Assembly (NCBI RefSeq): GCF_047638075.1
Contig: NZ_JBLJBV010000041.1
Coordinates: 22,209-86,208, forward strand
DNA length: 64,000 nucleotides
Source of the DNA: UBA6197 sp047638075
Lineage (GTDB): Bacteria; Pseudomonadota; Alphaproteobacteria; Rhodobacterales; Rhodobacteraceae
Direction: 5' to 3'
Within the stretch, counting starts at the first letter, position 1, and the number at the start of each line of letters is the position of its first letter. Shown here one piece after another: positions 52,021 through 60,737 of this stretch. The notes under the pieces are model-generated. The model was not told the DNA's origin, ran no database searches, and saw only the letters and a program-made list of their open reading frames with translations. The translations under genes were made by a program, and so were the position numbers.

Positions 52021-52650
52021 CCGCGCCTCAACCGCACGGATACACTGGAGCGTCACAAGCCGGATGGTAAATACGCCCCCTGGCTGTTCCGTTCCATGGC
52101 CTTCGATGAAGAAGACGAACTCCACGATGTCGCGTCAAGCAGAGACGACATATCACTATCTAGTAAAGAATATAACAAAACTATATTTTCAGGACAAATA
52201 ACCATTAACGAAATTCCGAACGTGTTCCAGACCTGTTGGGCGGACCTGATCAAGGCGGCAAAGACCGCCTTGCCTTGTTGGAACGTCGATACGCAAGTGA
52301 TTTGGGATCGCTTCTTGGCTTTCAACCGAACGCGAGGCAACAAAACGGTCCCAGCTGGCTTCCTGCTCGGCTTCATGCGCCGATGGCGCACGTCGCCCGG
52401 TGAAGTGCCCCGCCAAATACCGCCTCCAACGGCCGAGAAACCGGTCGACCCGCGAGAGCAAGAATTGCTGAACCAGATCAAGGCCGCGCCAAGCAATAAC
52501 CGCCAGTTTCATGCCTCCGATCTGTGTCGCGCCATTGGCCAGGCTGCCTACAATTCTCGTGTCCTCGATGTCATCAGGCAGTTCGACTGCCCTAGGTTCA
52601 CCGCCATGCTGGCGGTACATGGCCAAGCCGTTATGGCCGGAGAGATTTCG
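52021..52650 (+). pseudogene. Unidentified gene fragment between two IS remnants
   Basis: An open frame (continuing from 51991 to 52716 in the raw sequence) encodes YAPWLFRSMAFDEEDELHDV, IPNVFQTCWADLIKAAKTAL and RGNKTVPAGFLLGFMRRWR. It reads like true protein and is reminiscent of plasmid replication or phage-type proteins, but I cannot name a family. Its 5' end lies at the IS66 remnant and its 3' end runs out of frame into the IS1380 remnant, so both ends appear lost. GC content falls below that of the neighbouring operon. Confidence 0.4.
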
Positions 52651-52652
52651 AG

Positions 52653-53100
52653 AGAGGAATCGATGTCCGAGCGGGCGAGATGTTCCCCCGCGTTGGCTTC
52701 ATCGTCACCAATTTGACCATGGAACCAGACTGGCTGGTGCGCTTCTACAACCAGTGCTGCAACGCCGAACAGCACATCAAGGAGGGCAAATACACCTTCC
52801 ACTGGGCGCGGTGTCATGCAAGCGGTTCCGCGAAAATGAGGTCCGGCTGCAACTGCACGCGCCGCTCTACAACCTGGCGACGTTCCTGCGCTGTATCGAG
52901 CTACCCGAGGTCATGGCCGACTGGTCACTCTCCAGCCTACAATTGAAACGAACAATGATGGGGATCCGAGTCGTGCGTCACTCCCGTGCCATCACCTTCA
53001 GGTTGGCGGAGGTGGCGGTCACCCCATGGTCAGGACCATCCTCACTGCGATCCACCACCTTCGAACCCCTTCGTCATGTGTATGATCGCGGTCCTGTGCT
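52653..53100 (+). pseudogene. IS1380-family transposase fragment, frameshifted
   Basis: The frame at 52680 gives MFPRVGFIVTNLTMEPDWLV, RFYNQCCNAEQHIKEGKYTF. After a frameshift near 52815 the neighbouring frame continues with CKRFRENEVRLQLHAPLYNL, ATFLRCIELPEVMADWSL and VVRHSRAITFRLAEVAVT. Together these form the C-terminal half of an IS1380 transposase. The N-terminal half is missing. Confidence 0.75.
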
Positions 53101-53476
53101 GAAACTGAACGCAAGCGACACGACAGATCTGTCCACCGCCCTGAAGAACGGTGCCGCTGAGCCAGAATGATACGAGTTTGCAACCCGATCTGTCCGCATT
53201 CGAGCGCTCTAGCCTATCCATGCGCCGCTCAGACCCCAAAACGCTTGATCAGTAGGCGAAATTTGCGATCTTGCGGTCAAACGACAGGCCACTTGGGGAA
53301 TGCCGGCTATTATCATCCGCGTTTTGAGAGGATCCCCTGCGGCATGCCCCATCATGCCCGAAAGTAATGTCGCAGCGATATTGATGAAGGGAAACAACGC
53401 CATGTCCAGACCCAATCAGGACATGGCGCAAGATGCAGTTGACTGCGGTATTCTGGCTCATTCTCTGCGCATCACA
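53101..53476. other. Gene-poor stretch
   Basis: Only short frames without family resemblance are seen between the IS1380 remnant and the convergent MliC-like gene. A leftward frame of 68 codons (53209-53415) has a hydrophobic start but no ribosome site I can support. Confidence 0.35.
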
Positions 53477-53839
53477 TCATTCGGACGCTGCGGCGTCCCG
53501 GGCCTGGCATTCCTTGATACCTACCTCTTCAAGTGTGTTTTCAAGTGTCGCTTTGTCCCCCTTGGTCCACCAGACATGGGCCCCCGACACGTATCGCGCC
53601 CCGGACGCCGATACCACGTTGACGAAGATCCGATCTTGTCCGCCAACTGGCACAATCGCGAGCGTGTTTGCATCCGTATTCACATATTGCACGGCAAACT
53701 GCTCACCTTCGCCGCAGGAATAACTTTGTGCTTCGACATTTCCGTCGTGACCAAGGTCAAGAGGGATGGACAGCGCCACGTCTGCGGCTGCTGTTCCGGC
53801 GATTACAAGGCTGGCAAAAGCCAACAGACTGATGCGCAT
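53477..53839 (-). CDS. MliC/PliC-like lysozyme-inhibitor domain protein (secreted)
   Basis: A 120-residue protein with a Sec signal peptide (MRISLLAFASLVIAGTAAA). The mature part follows the MliC pattern: YSCGEGEQFAVQYVNTD, then VVSASGARYVSGAHVWWTKG and DKATLENTLEEV. Family members sit in the periplasm or outer membrane and inhibit c-type lysozyme. No lipobox Cys is visible at the cleavage site, so it is probably soluble periplasmic. It is preceded on the same strand by an esterase remnant. Confidence 0.78.
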   Translation of the reverse strand: MRISLLAFASLVIAGTAAADVALSIPLDLGHDGNVEAQSYSCGEGEQFAVQYVNTDANTLAIVPVGGQDRIFVNVVSASGARYVSGAHVWWTKGDKATLENTLEEVGIKECQARDAAASE

Positions 53840-53876
53840 GATTTGACCTCCTGTGTGTTTATCTGCCCGGCCAGTA

Positions 53877-54230
53877 TCATTGACCGGACGTGTTGAGAAT
53901 AGATCCCAAGGCGCTGATTTCTTCCGCGACGATGCCGTGACCGGCGCCGGGGTGAATCTGGTTGGTCACTTTTGCACCCAGATTGCGGAACGCCTTTTCG
54001 GATGTTCTGACACGGGTCAGCGGGATATGCGGGTCTTGTTCGTGGCATCCCAGAGGAACCGGCGTGCCGTCCACCGCCTGCGGGGCGCGGATGGCGATAT
54101 CTGGCAGGCCCAAGTGGTCGGCCAACCCTGCCATGTCCTCGGGCGCCCCGCTGCGTCCGTGCAGCATGATTAGCGCCAGCCAATCGCGCACGGGCGGCGC
54201 GCTGGCACGGGCTCCGGCCATGTGGATCAT
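53877..54230 (-). pseudogene. Phospholipase/carboxylesterase remnant (MhqD-like), catalytic centre deleted
   Basis: A 117-codon frame. The N-terminal part (LALIMLHGRSGAPEDMAGLA, IAIRAPQAV) and the C-terminal part (GTPVPLGCHEQDPHIPLTRV, VTNQIHPGAGHGI) match the ends of alpha/beta-hydrolases of the phospholipase/carboxylesterase family. They join without the ~90-100 residues between, which normally include the GFSQG nucleophile motif. The Asp and His of the triad are present but the Ser is not. The junction is in frame, so a protein may still be made but should be inactive. The ATG overlaps the ring-cleaving dioxygenase stop (ATGA). Confidence 0.7.
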
Positions 54231-55189
54231 TGCGCATTTTGGCGACCTCGGGGGATGGTGACAGGCGGCAGGATGCGTTCGATCTGATCGCGCAGCCGCT
54301 CGTGCTGCGCGGGTAGTTTCAACTCCTGCCCCAGCGTTTCCATCGGCTCATCGGTTGCAAAGCCCGGTGGATCGGTGGCGATTTCGAACAGCACGCCACC
54401 GGGTTCGCGAAAATAGATCGCGTTGAAATACTGGCGGTCGATCTGCGGGGTCACGTCAAGGCCCTGACTACGCAGTGTTTCCTGCCAGCCCTTTTGCGCG
54501 TCATCATTTTCCGCACGAAAAGCGACATGGTGGATCGCCCCCGCCCCCTGCCTGCCGATAGAAGCCACATCCGATGTGATCAGATCAATGGCCGACCCGC
54601 GTCCCTGCCCGGCGGCCAGAAACCGATAGCGCGTCTCGCCATTCTGCGACGCCTCGCCCGCGCTGGCGTAGCCAAACACATCTGTCAGCAGGCGTGCGGT
54701 GCGGTCGGGATTGTCGAGCCAGAGGGTGACGGAATGGAAGCCGCCATCGACGGGCGTGCCATCCGTGCTGATACCTTGCGACATGCCGCGATCCGTCTCG
54801 ATCAACTCGACCCGCAAGCCGTCAGGGTCGGTCAATGCGATCATCTGCTCGTCGAACCGCTCAAACGGGCCGTCAAAATAGACAGCCGCTTCGGCCAGCG
54901 CCATCATCCAGGCGTTCAGCCCGCCCTTGGGCACGCCGTAAGCCACGGCACTTGCCATGCCCGGCCCGGCGCGTCCGGGTCCGGCATCATTGAAGGGAAA
55001 GAATGTCAGGATGCTGCCGGGTTCGGCCATCTGGTTGCCGTAATAAAGGTGATAGGTGCCGGGATCGTCGAAGTTCACGGTTTTCTTGACCAGCCGTTGC
55101 AACAGGGTGGCGACATAGAAATTGACGTTGGCCTGCGGCGGGCCGGAAATCGCGGTGACGTGGTGAAGGCCGGGGATCGTCTGGGCCAT
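54227..55189 (-). CDS. Ring-cleaving dioxygenase (VOC family, MhqO/LinE-like)
   Basis: A 320-residue two-domain vicinal-oxygen-chelate protein. The first domain begins GLHHVTAISGPPQANVNFY; the second includes FHSVTLWLDNPDRTARLL, IHHVAFRAEN and FREPGGVLFEIATDPPGF, giving the His-His-Glu metal site. Relatives open hydroquinone or quinol rings or detoxify electrophiles. The start 55189 (MAQTIPG) has AGGATG; longer frames run into the pirin gene. It is encoded next to pirin, hydroquinone reductase and WrbA genes. Confidence 0.88.
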   Translation of the reverse strand: MAQTIPGLHHVTAISGPPQANVNFYVATLLQRLVKKTVNFDDPGTYHLYYGNQMAEPGSILTFFPFNDAGPGRAGPGMASAVAYGVPKGGLNAWMMALAEAAVYFDGPFERFDEQMIALTDPDGLRVELIETDRGMSQGISTDGTPVDGGFHSVTLWLDNPDRTARLLTDVFGYASAGEASQNGETRYRFLAAGQGRGSAIDLITSDVASIGRQGAGAIHHVAFRAENDDAQKGWQETLRSQGLDVTPQIDRQYFNAIYFREPGGVLFEIATDPPGFATDEPMETLGQELKLPAQHERLRDQIERILPPVTIPRGRQNAQ

Positions 55190-55214
55190 GACGGCATCCT
55201 TTCCGTTGCGATTT

Positions 55215-56177
55215 TCAGGGGTAATGAACGCCGCCCTCGGCGCGGCGTGGCTTGCCGATGTCTTTGGGCAGTGGGATGAAATCGGCCTCGTCTCCCGGAA
55301 CGGTATCGAACCGACCCTTGGCCCATTCCTGTTTCGCCGCCTCGATCCGTTCGGGGCGCGACGAGACGAAGTTCCACCAGATATAGCGCGGCCCGCCCAT
55401 CGGCGCGCCGCCGAACAGCATGAACCGCGCGGCCCTGTTGGCCTTGACCGTAATCGCATCACCGGGGCGCAGCACCAGAAGCTGGCCCTTCTCGAAGCGG
55501 TCGCCTCCGATCTCGATCTCGCCGGAGATCGTGTAAAGCGCGCGTTCCTCGTAGGTGGCATCTATCGGCATGCTGCGCCCGGCCTGCAATTCGACATCGG
55601 CGTAAAGGGTTTCCGAGGCGGTTTTGAGGCCGCTTTTCTTGCCGAAAGCCTCACCGGCGATAAGCCGCGCCTTGATGCCGTCGCTGTCGAACATCGGCAA
55701 TTGATCCGATCCGTAATGGATGAAATCGGGCGCGCTTTCCTCGTCTGCCTCGGGCAGCGCCATCCATGTTTGCAAGCCGAACAGACGCTGGCCGTTCTGG
55801 CGTTTTTCCTTCGAGGTGCGTTCGGAATGAACGATTCCCTTGCCGGCCTTCATCCAGTTCAACGCACCGGGGCGGATGGTCTGCTCGGTTCCCAGTGAAT
55901 CGCGGTGCAGGATCTCGCCCTCGAACAGATAGGTCAGCGTGGCAAGGTTGATATGCGGATGCGGGCGCACGTCGATGCCCTGATCGGTCAGGAACTCCGC
56001 CGGTCCCATCTGGTCGAAGAAGATGAACGGCCCGACCATCTGCCGCTTGGTCGAGGGCAGCGCGCGGCGCACCTTCATCCCTCCCAGATCGACCGCACGC
56101 GGCACGATCAGGGTCTCGATGGCATTGACGCCCGCGGCGTCACCCAGAACCGGGTCGGGGCACGGAGAATAGCTCAT
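55215..56177 (-). CDS. Pirin family protein
   Basis: A 320-residue bicupin: PSTKRQMVGPFIFFDQMGP, RPHPHINLATLTYLFEG and MKAGKGIVHSERT, giving the three His and Glu of the pirin metal site. Bacterial pirins include quercetinase-like enzymes and redox-sensing regulators. It has AAGGAAC before the ATG and lies between the dioxygenase and glutathionyl-hydroquinone reductase genes. Confidence 0.92.
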   Translation of the reverse strand: MSYSPCPDPVLGDAAGVNAIETLIVPRAVDLGGMKVRRALPSTKRQMVGPFIFFDQMGPAEFLTDQGIDVRPHPHINLATLTYLFEGEILHRDSLGTEQTIRPGALNWMKAGKGIVHSERTSKEKRQNGQRLFGLQTWMALPEADEESAPDFIHYGSDQLPMFDSDGIKARLIAGEAFGKKSGLKTASETLYADVELQAGRSMPIDATYEERALYTISGEIEIGGDRFEKGQLLVLRPGDAITVKANRAARFMLFGGAPMGGPRYIWWNFVSSRPERIEAAKQEWAKGRFDTVPGDEADFIPLPKDIGKPRRAEGGVHYP

Positions 56178-56222
56178 GGCGATGTTCCTTCATCTCTGCG
56201 TCATTGGAGGCAGCTTCGCGCG

Positions 56223-57194
56223 TCAGGCGCGGTTCGGCGGCGCCGCCAGATCCAGAACAGGACCGTGGGGCACGATGCCGTTGGGGTTGATGGTGGCGTG
56301 GCTACGATAGTAATGCTGCTTGATATGGTCGAAATTCACCGTGTCCCTGATGCCGGGCCATTGATAAAGCTCGCGCGTGTAGCCCCACAGGTTTTCATAG
56401 TCTTTCAGCATTCTCAGGTTGCACTTGAAATGGCCGTGATAGACGGGATCAAAACGGATGAGCGTCGTGAACAGTCGCCAGTCGGCCTCGGTGATGCGAT
56501 CGCCCACCAGATAGCGCTGCTTGCCCAGCCGTTCCTCCAGCGTATCGAGCGCGGAAAAGAGATTGCGCACCTCGCCTTCGTAAACGTCCTGCTCGGTGGC
56601 GAAGCCCGCCTTGTAGACGCCGTTATTGATGGCGTCATAGGTAAAGGCGTTGATCTCGTCGATCTCGTCCAACAGGTCCGCCGGTGCATAGTCGCCGTCC
56701 TTTGTCCCGATACCGTCGAAGGCCGAATTCAGCATGCGGATGATCTCGGCGGATTCGTTGTTGACGATGGTGCCCTGCTTCAGATCCCACAGCACCGGCA
56801 CCGTGACACGGCCAGAATAGTTGGGGTCAGCGCGCAGATAGACCTCATACATGTATTTCGCATCCCCCACAGGGTCGGGGATCACGCCGGGGCCGGGCGC
56901 GAAGGTCCAGCCATTTTCGCCCATGTAGGGGTTCACGACCGATACGCTAATCACATCCTCCAACCCCTTCAGCGCGCGCAGGATCAGGGTGCGGTTGGCC
57001 CATGGACAAGCAAGCGAGACGTAAAGATGATAGCGCCCTGCCTCGGCCTTGAAACCGCCCTTACCGCTCGGACCGGCGCTACCGTCAGGCGTGACCCAGT
57101 TGCGAAACTGCGAGTCACCGCGCACGAACCGGCCCCCGGTGCTGCCCGTATCGTACCACTGGTCATGCCAGGTTCCATCAACGAGAAGTCCCAT
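56223..57194 (-). CDS. Glutathionyl-hydroquinone reductase (Xi-class GST)
   Basis: A 323-residue Xi-class glutathione transferase: RYHLYVSLACPWANRTLI with the catalytic CPWA Cys near residue 63, SVVNPYMGENGWTF, and C-terminal TEADWRLFTTLIRFDPVYHG. These enzymes (YqjG/ECM4 type) reduce glutathionyl-hydroquinones and release GSH. A strong terminator lies between this gene and wrbA, so it may use its own promoter or read-through. Confidence 0.93.
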   Translation of the reverse strand: MGLLVDGTWHDQWYDTGSTGGRFVRGDSQFRNWVTPDGSAGPSGKGGFKAEAGRYHLYVSLACPWANRTLILRALKGLEDVISVSVVNPYMGENGWTFAPGPGVIPDPVGDAKYMYEVYLRADPNYSGRVTVPVLWDLKQGTIVNNESAEIIRMLNSAFDGIGTKDGDYAPADLLDEIDEINAFTYDAINNGVYKAGFATEQDVYEGEVRNLFSALDTLEERLGKQRYLVGDRITEADWRLFTTLIRFDPVYHGHFKCNLRMLKDYENLWGYTRELYQWPGIRDTVNFDHIKQHYYRSHATINPNGIVPHGPVLDLAAPPNRA

Positions 57195-57230
57195 GGTGAA
57201 TTCATCCTTTCAGAAAAAACAGTTTTGATA

Positions 57231-57259
57231 CGGGTGGCCGGGGCGCATCCGGCCACCCG
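57231..57259 (-). terminator. Rho-independent terminator after wrbA
   Basis: A perfect 11-bp stem, 57231-57241 with 57249-57259, around a 7-base loop. Reading leftwards it is followed by TATCAAAACTGTTTTTT, a T-rich tail. It lies 28 bp past the wrbA stop codon and before the hydroquinone reductase gene. Confidence 0.8.
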
Positions 57260-57286
57260 TTCGCACTGGGCCGGATGCCCCGAAGG

Positions 57287-57877
57287 TCAGGCCAGCTTGC
57301 CCGCAATTTCAACCAGACGCCGCGCCTGATGGCCGATGGCGGCTTTCGCCTCGTCCGAGAAATCCTCACCCGCAGTGTGGCTGTAGCCGTAGGGGTTGCC
57401 GCCAGTCTTGAAGATCGCCTCGTCGGTGTAACCCGGTGCCACGACGATCCCGCCCCAGTGCATGACCGTGGCATAGAAAGAAAGAAGGGTCGTTTCCTGC
57501 CCGCCATGGGCGTTCTGCGCCGAGGTCATGGCCGAGACCGGCTTGTTCGCCAGCCCGCCCTTGCTCCAGATACCGCCCAGCGTGTCGATGAAGGCGCGCA
57601 TCTGGCTGGCCATGATGCCAAAACGGGTCGGGGCGGAAATGAGATAGGCATTCGCCCATTCCATGTCTACGGCAGTCGCGGCGGGAACATCAGCGGTCTT
57701 TTCGGCCTGTGCCTGCCATGCATCCTGACCGGCGACAACGTTATCGGGCGCGGTTTCCGGCGCTTTCAACAGCCGCACCTCGGCACCGGCGGCCTTTGCC
57801 GCCTCGGCCGCGATGGTGGCCATCTGGTGATTGGTGCCGTAGGTGGAATAGTAGATTATGGCGAGCTTGACGGTCAT
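57287..57877 (-). CDS. wrbA: NAD(P)H:quinone oxidoreductase, WrbA type
   Basis: A 196-residue flavodoxin-fold protein: IIYYSTYGTNHQMATIAAE (FMN phosphate loop), TRFGIMASQMRAFIDTLGG, and SAQNAHGGQETTLLSFYATV plus NPYGYSHTAG, all WrbA markers. It reduces quinones by two electrons and avoids semiquinone radicals. GGAG precedes the ATG. A divergent LysR gene starts 152 bp away and is the likely regulator. Confidence 0.95.
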   Translation of the reverse strand: MTVKLAIIYYSTYGTNHQMATIAAEAAKAAGAEVRLLKAPETAPDNVVAGQDAWQAQAEKTADVPAATAVDMEWANAYLISAPTRFGIMASQMRAFIDTLGGIWSKGGLANKPVSAMTSAQNAHGGQETTLLSFYATVMHWGGIVVAPGYTDEAIFKTGGNPYGYSHTAGEDFSDEAKAAIGHQARRLVEIAGKLA

Positions 57878-57984
57878 TTCAGGTCTCCGTTGATCAGGTT
57901 GGGTTCAGGGCAGCTTTCCCGTGCCGTCCGGGCATTCGTGTTTGCCTATCCCGGATATAGGGATCCGTTGCGTTGTCGTGAACT

Positions 57985-57992
57985 ATTATAAT
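57985..57992. promoter_or_regulatory. Overlapping divergent -10 boxes between wrbA and lysR
   Basis: The palindrome ATTATAAT at 57985-57992 offers a perfect TATAAT on the plus strand (57987-57992) and another on the minus strand (57985-57990). Divergent promoters for the LysR gene and wrbA may therefore share this core. No good -35 box is seen on either side, which fits activator dependence. Confidence 0.45.
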
Positions 57993-58029
57993 GTTGCATT
58001 CACTATTGCGTATAACGTAATAATAACCC

Positions 58030-58938
58030 ATGGGCGAACTTGAATCCATTCGCGTCTTCCTGGCCGTGGCGCAGCAGCAAAGCTTTGCCGGTGCCGCGCG
58101 GCAGTTGGGGATGACACCGGCATCGGTCACGCGCACGATCGCGGGGCTTGAGGCGCGGCTCGGCGTGCAATTGCTGGTGCGCACGACGCGGCAGGTCTCG
58201 CTGACCTCGGCGGGCGCGGTCTATGCCGCGCGTGCGGGACCGCTCGCGGATGGGCTGGCCGAGGCGGCGAATGAAACCCGCGAGGCGCAGGATATCATCT
58301 CGGGCCGTCTGCGGATCAGCGCGCCGCTGTCGCTCGGGGTCAAGATCCTGCCTGCGGTCCTGTCGCAATTCGCAGCACTGCACCCTCAGACGGATCTGGA
58401 CGTTAGCCTGTCCGACGGCTTTGTCGACATCGTCGAGGAGGATTTCGATCTCGCGATCCGCATTTCCGGCCCTCCGAATGACAAATCCACGATCTGGCGC
58501 AAGATCTGCAAGGTGCCGCGCCTGTTGGTCGCCACACCGGAATACCTTAGCGCGCGCGGCATGCCGGAGCGCCCCGAGGATCTGGCCGAACACGCCTGTC
58601 TTGGCTACCGCGACGATCTGCGCGATGAGGTCTGGCCGCTATCCAATGGCAGGCAAAGGCACAGCCACAAGGCCCACGGGCACGTCAGCACCAATAACGG
58701 CGATCTGTTGGCAGGGCTGGTCCTGAAAGGTGAAGGCATCGCCCTGCTGCCGCGTTTCATCATCGAGGACGACCTTGCCGCCGGGCGCATGACCCCGGTG
58801 CTGCCCGACTGGACCACGGCGGAAATCTGGCTGACCCTCTATTATCCGCCCTACGAGCAATTGCCGCTGCGCGTCGCGGCCTTCTCGGATTTCTTCGAGG
58901 CGCATGTGGGCGAGATCGGCCTGCGGGGTGGAGCGTGA
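58030..58938 (+). CDS. LysR family transcriptional regulator (quinone-defence cluster)
   Basis: A 302-residue LysR protein: winged helix ESIRVFLAVAQQQSFAGAA, LGMTPASVTRTIAGLEARLG, RTTRQVSLTSAG; effector domain begins SGRLRISAPLSLGVKILPAV. It belongs to the large group (such as DsdC/AaeR-like) that lacks clear ligand clues. It faces wrbA and probably controls it and the hydroquinone reductase, pirin and dioxygenase genes beyond. Confidence 0.92.
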   Translation: MGELESIRVFLAVAQQQSFAGAARQLGMTPASVTRTIAGLEARLGVQLLVRTTRQVSLTSAGAVYAARAGPLADGLAEAANETREAQDIISGRLRISAPLSLGVKILPAVLSQFAALHPQTDLDVSLSDGFVDIVEEDFDLAIRISGPPNDKSTIWRKICKVPRLLVATPEYLSARGMPERPEDLAEHACLGYRDDLRDEVWPLSNGRQRHSHKAHGHVSTNNGDLLAGLVLKGEGIALLPRFIIEDDLAAGRMTPVLPDWTTAEIWLTLYYPPYEQLPLRVAAFSDFFEAHVGEIGLRGGA

Positions 58939-58952
58939 CGCTCTAGCCGGCA

Positions 58953-59410
58953 TCAGATCTTCTGCGCTCTGAGCCGCAGCGCGTCAAAAACAAGGCGCGC
59001 CGCAACGATTGCAACCGTCAGAAAACAGATCGTGAAAAGAAAGCACCGCAAAAGCGCAATAAGCATTTGGTCAACTTTCGTTTCTATCGGTCGCTCGCGG
59101 CGCCGGGCAAAGATCGTTTGTGTTCGGATGCCCGGGCGCGCGAGTGGGTAACCCGGCCCCAAATGCATAATATCGCTGGTCAATGTGCCCGTATCCAAGC
59201 GGTGCGCCGTCCTAGCATCCGCGATCAACGCAGATCGGGCGCTGCCGTAAATGGCGGTGCGTGTCGGCGCACCGGCACTGCGGGTACCGGAGGCGTCAAG
59301 CAAGGCCAGCCTGTCATCTATCACCAGAGGATCGGCATGGATTTTGTCGACGCCGAGGTTCTCACCTGCGGCTGCGGCCGTCTCGGCCAGCAGGTCCAGA
59401 TCACTTCGAT
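58953..59410 (-). pseudogene. Unidentified fragment with C-terminal membrane helix
   Basis: A leftward frame continuous from about 59410 to the stop at 58953 (GTG at 59324 is the only start-like codon). It contains YRSDLDLLAETAAAAGENLG, then RSALIADARTAHRLDTGTL and ends in a membrane helix (LLRCFLFTICFLTVAIVAAR) and a basic tail. I recognise no family. Its 5' end abuts an IS1182 remnant in another frame, so the start is probably lost. Confidence 0.35.
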
Positions 59411-59677
59411 ATTGCGCCGCGTTTCAACCTCAAGGCGGCGGCTGGAACGCACCCGGTTCAGATATCCGTCGATGTAGAGCTTCAAAAGGTCCGCCGGGTC
59501 GTATCCCGGCCGACCGGTCGCCTTCGGCTGAACACGTTCAAAGCCAGCAGCTTGCAGATTGATCCCATCAACGAACGCATTGATAAACCGGACCACGTTG
59601 TCCGGTCCCACATAGTCGGCCACAGGTGCCGACAAAAGCAGGAGCCGGGACCGATCATCGCCTGAAATATGTGCCAT
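59400..59677 (-). pseudogene. IS1182-family transposase N-terminal fragment
   Basis: From ATG 59677 the frame reads MAHISGDDRSRLLLLSAPVA, DNVVRFINAFVDGINL, VQPKATGRPGYDPADLLKLY and NRVRSSRRLEVETRRNIEVI. This is the N-terminus of an IS1182-type transposase. It breaks off near 59410; the catalytic domain is absent. Confidence 0.72.
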
Positions 59678-59759
59678 GATTAAGGATACCACGGCCGCAT
59701 CAAACTGGGAATCCTGTTCGAATTTTCACGCGGTCTGGAAGGGTTTTGATGAGCACTGA

Positions 59760-60638
59760 CTATGCTTCGGATTCTGCTTTTGATGCAAACCATTCAACAA
59801 CAGCTTGTATTGATGCGCTGCGTTTCGATCCGCGCAGGGCCAACAAGTAGAAATCCCGCTTCCCCGAAAGCGTCTCTGGGGTGATCTGCACCAGATGATT
59901 TGCGGCAATGTCGCGGCCGGCAAAGAAGCGGCTGACGAGGGCTGCACCCTGACCCGAAAGTGCGGCGTCCATGGCAAGGGCGGTCTGACTCAATCGTAGC
60001 CCGTGGCCCCCACGATCTTCCACTTTCAGTTGTTTGAGAAATTCAGGCCAGAGATTGTGGGCATCGTGCAGCTTGGGCAGACGTGACAGGGCTTCGGGAT
60101 CGAGTGGCACGCGCTGCCCGGCGATGAGCGAAGGAGCCGCCACGGCGATGATTTCCTGACGGAAAAGGCGTATCGCATCCAGTGCGGCACCAAACGGCGG
60201 TTGCCCTTGGCGGATGGCCAGGTCGATCCCGTCACCGTGGAAACTGGATATCTTTTCAGTGGCGAGGATGCCCAAGTCGATCTGGGGATATGCGGCCGAA
60301 AAATCCGGCAGGTTCGGGATCAGCCACTTTGCGGCGAAGGTCGGGGTAACGCTTACCAGAACCTTGCCTGGCTCGGGCCGCAAGGTTTCGGTGGCAGCGC
60401 GCAGATCTTCGAACGCGGTGGCAACACGCGCGTGATAACCGCGCCCGGATGGCGTGAACGCCAGCCCCTTTGGTAGCCGCTCGAACAGTGAAACCCCCAG
60501 ATGCGCTTCGAGCTGCCGCACCTGCTGCGCGACGGCCCCTTGCGTTACGCCGATTTCGTCGGCAGCGGCGCGAAAGTTCAGATGGCGGCCAGTGACATTG
60601 AAGGCGCGCAAGCCGTTGAGGGGCGGAAGCTGAGTCAT
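59760..60638 (-). CDS. LysR family transcriptional regulator (GcvA-like)
   Basis: A 292-residue LysR protein: LPPLNGLRAFNVTGRHLNFR, AADEIGVTQGAVAQQVRQLE, LPKGLAFTPSGRGY; effector domain VLVSVTPTFAAKWLIPNLPD. It is divergent from an SDR gene, with a 99-bp gap that is AT-rich, and probably regulates it. Confidence 0.92.
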   Translation of the reverse strand: MTQLPPLNGLRAFNVTGRHLNFRAAADEIGVTQGAVAQQVRQLEAHLGVSLFERLPKGLAFTPSGRGYHARVATAFEDLRAATETLRPEPGKVLVSVTPTFAAKWLIPNLPDFSAAYPQIDLGILATEKISSFHGDGIDLAIRQGQPPFGAALDAIRLFRQEIIAVAAPSLIAGQRVPLDPEALSRLPKLHDAHNLWPEFLKQLKVEDRGGHGLRLSQTALAMDAALSGQGAALVSRFFAGRDIAANHLVQITPETLSGKRDFYLLALRGSKRSASIQAVVEWFASKAESEA

Positions 60639-60737
60639 ATGATGATAGTAATCCTACTGGCAGACAGCATTATTTCTGGCGCGCAATCTGACCGAATTCA
60701 AGATAATTTAGAATCCAATATAACAAAGGAGCATATC

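Noticed and set aside
54227..55561. 444-codon version of the ring-cleaving dioxygenase
   Set aside because: The first 124 codons are antisense-like, Arg/Ser-rich sequence within the pirin gene. The start at 55189 fits the family.
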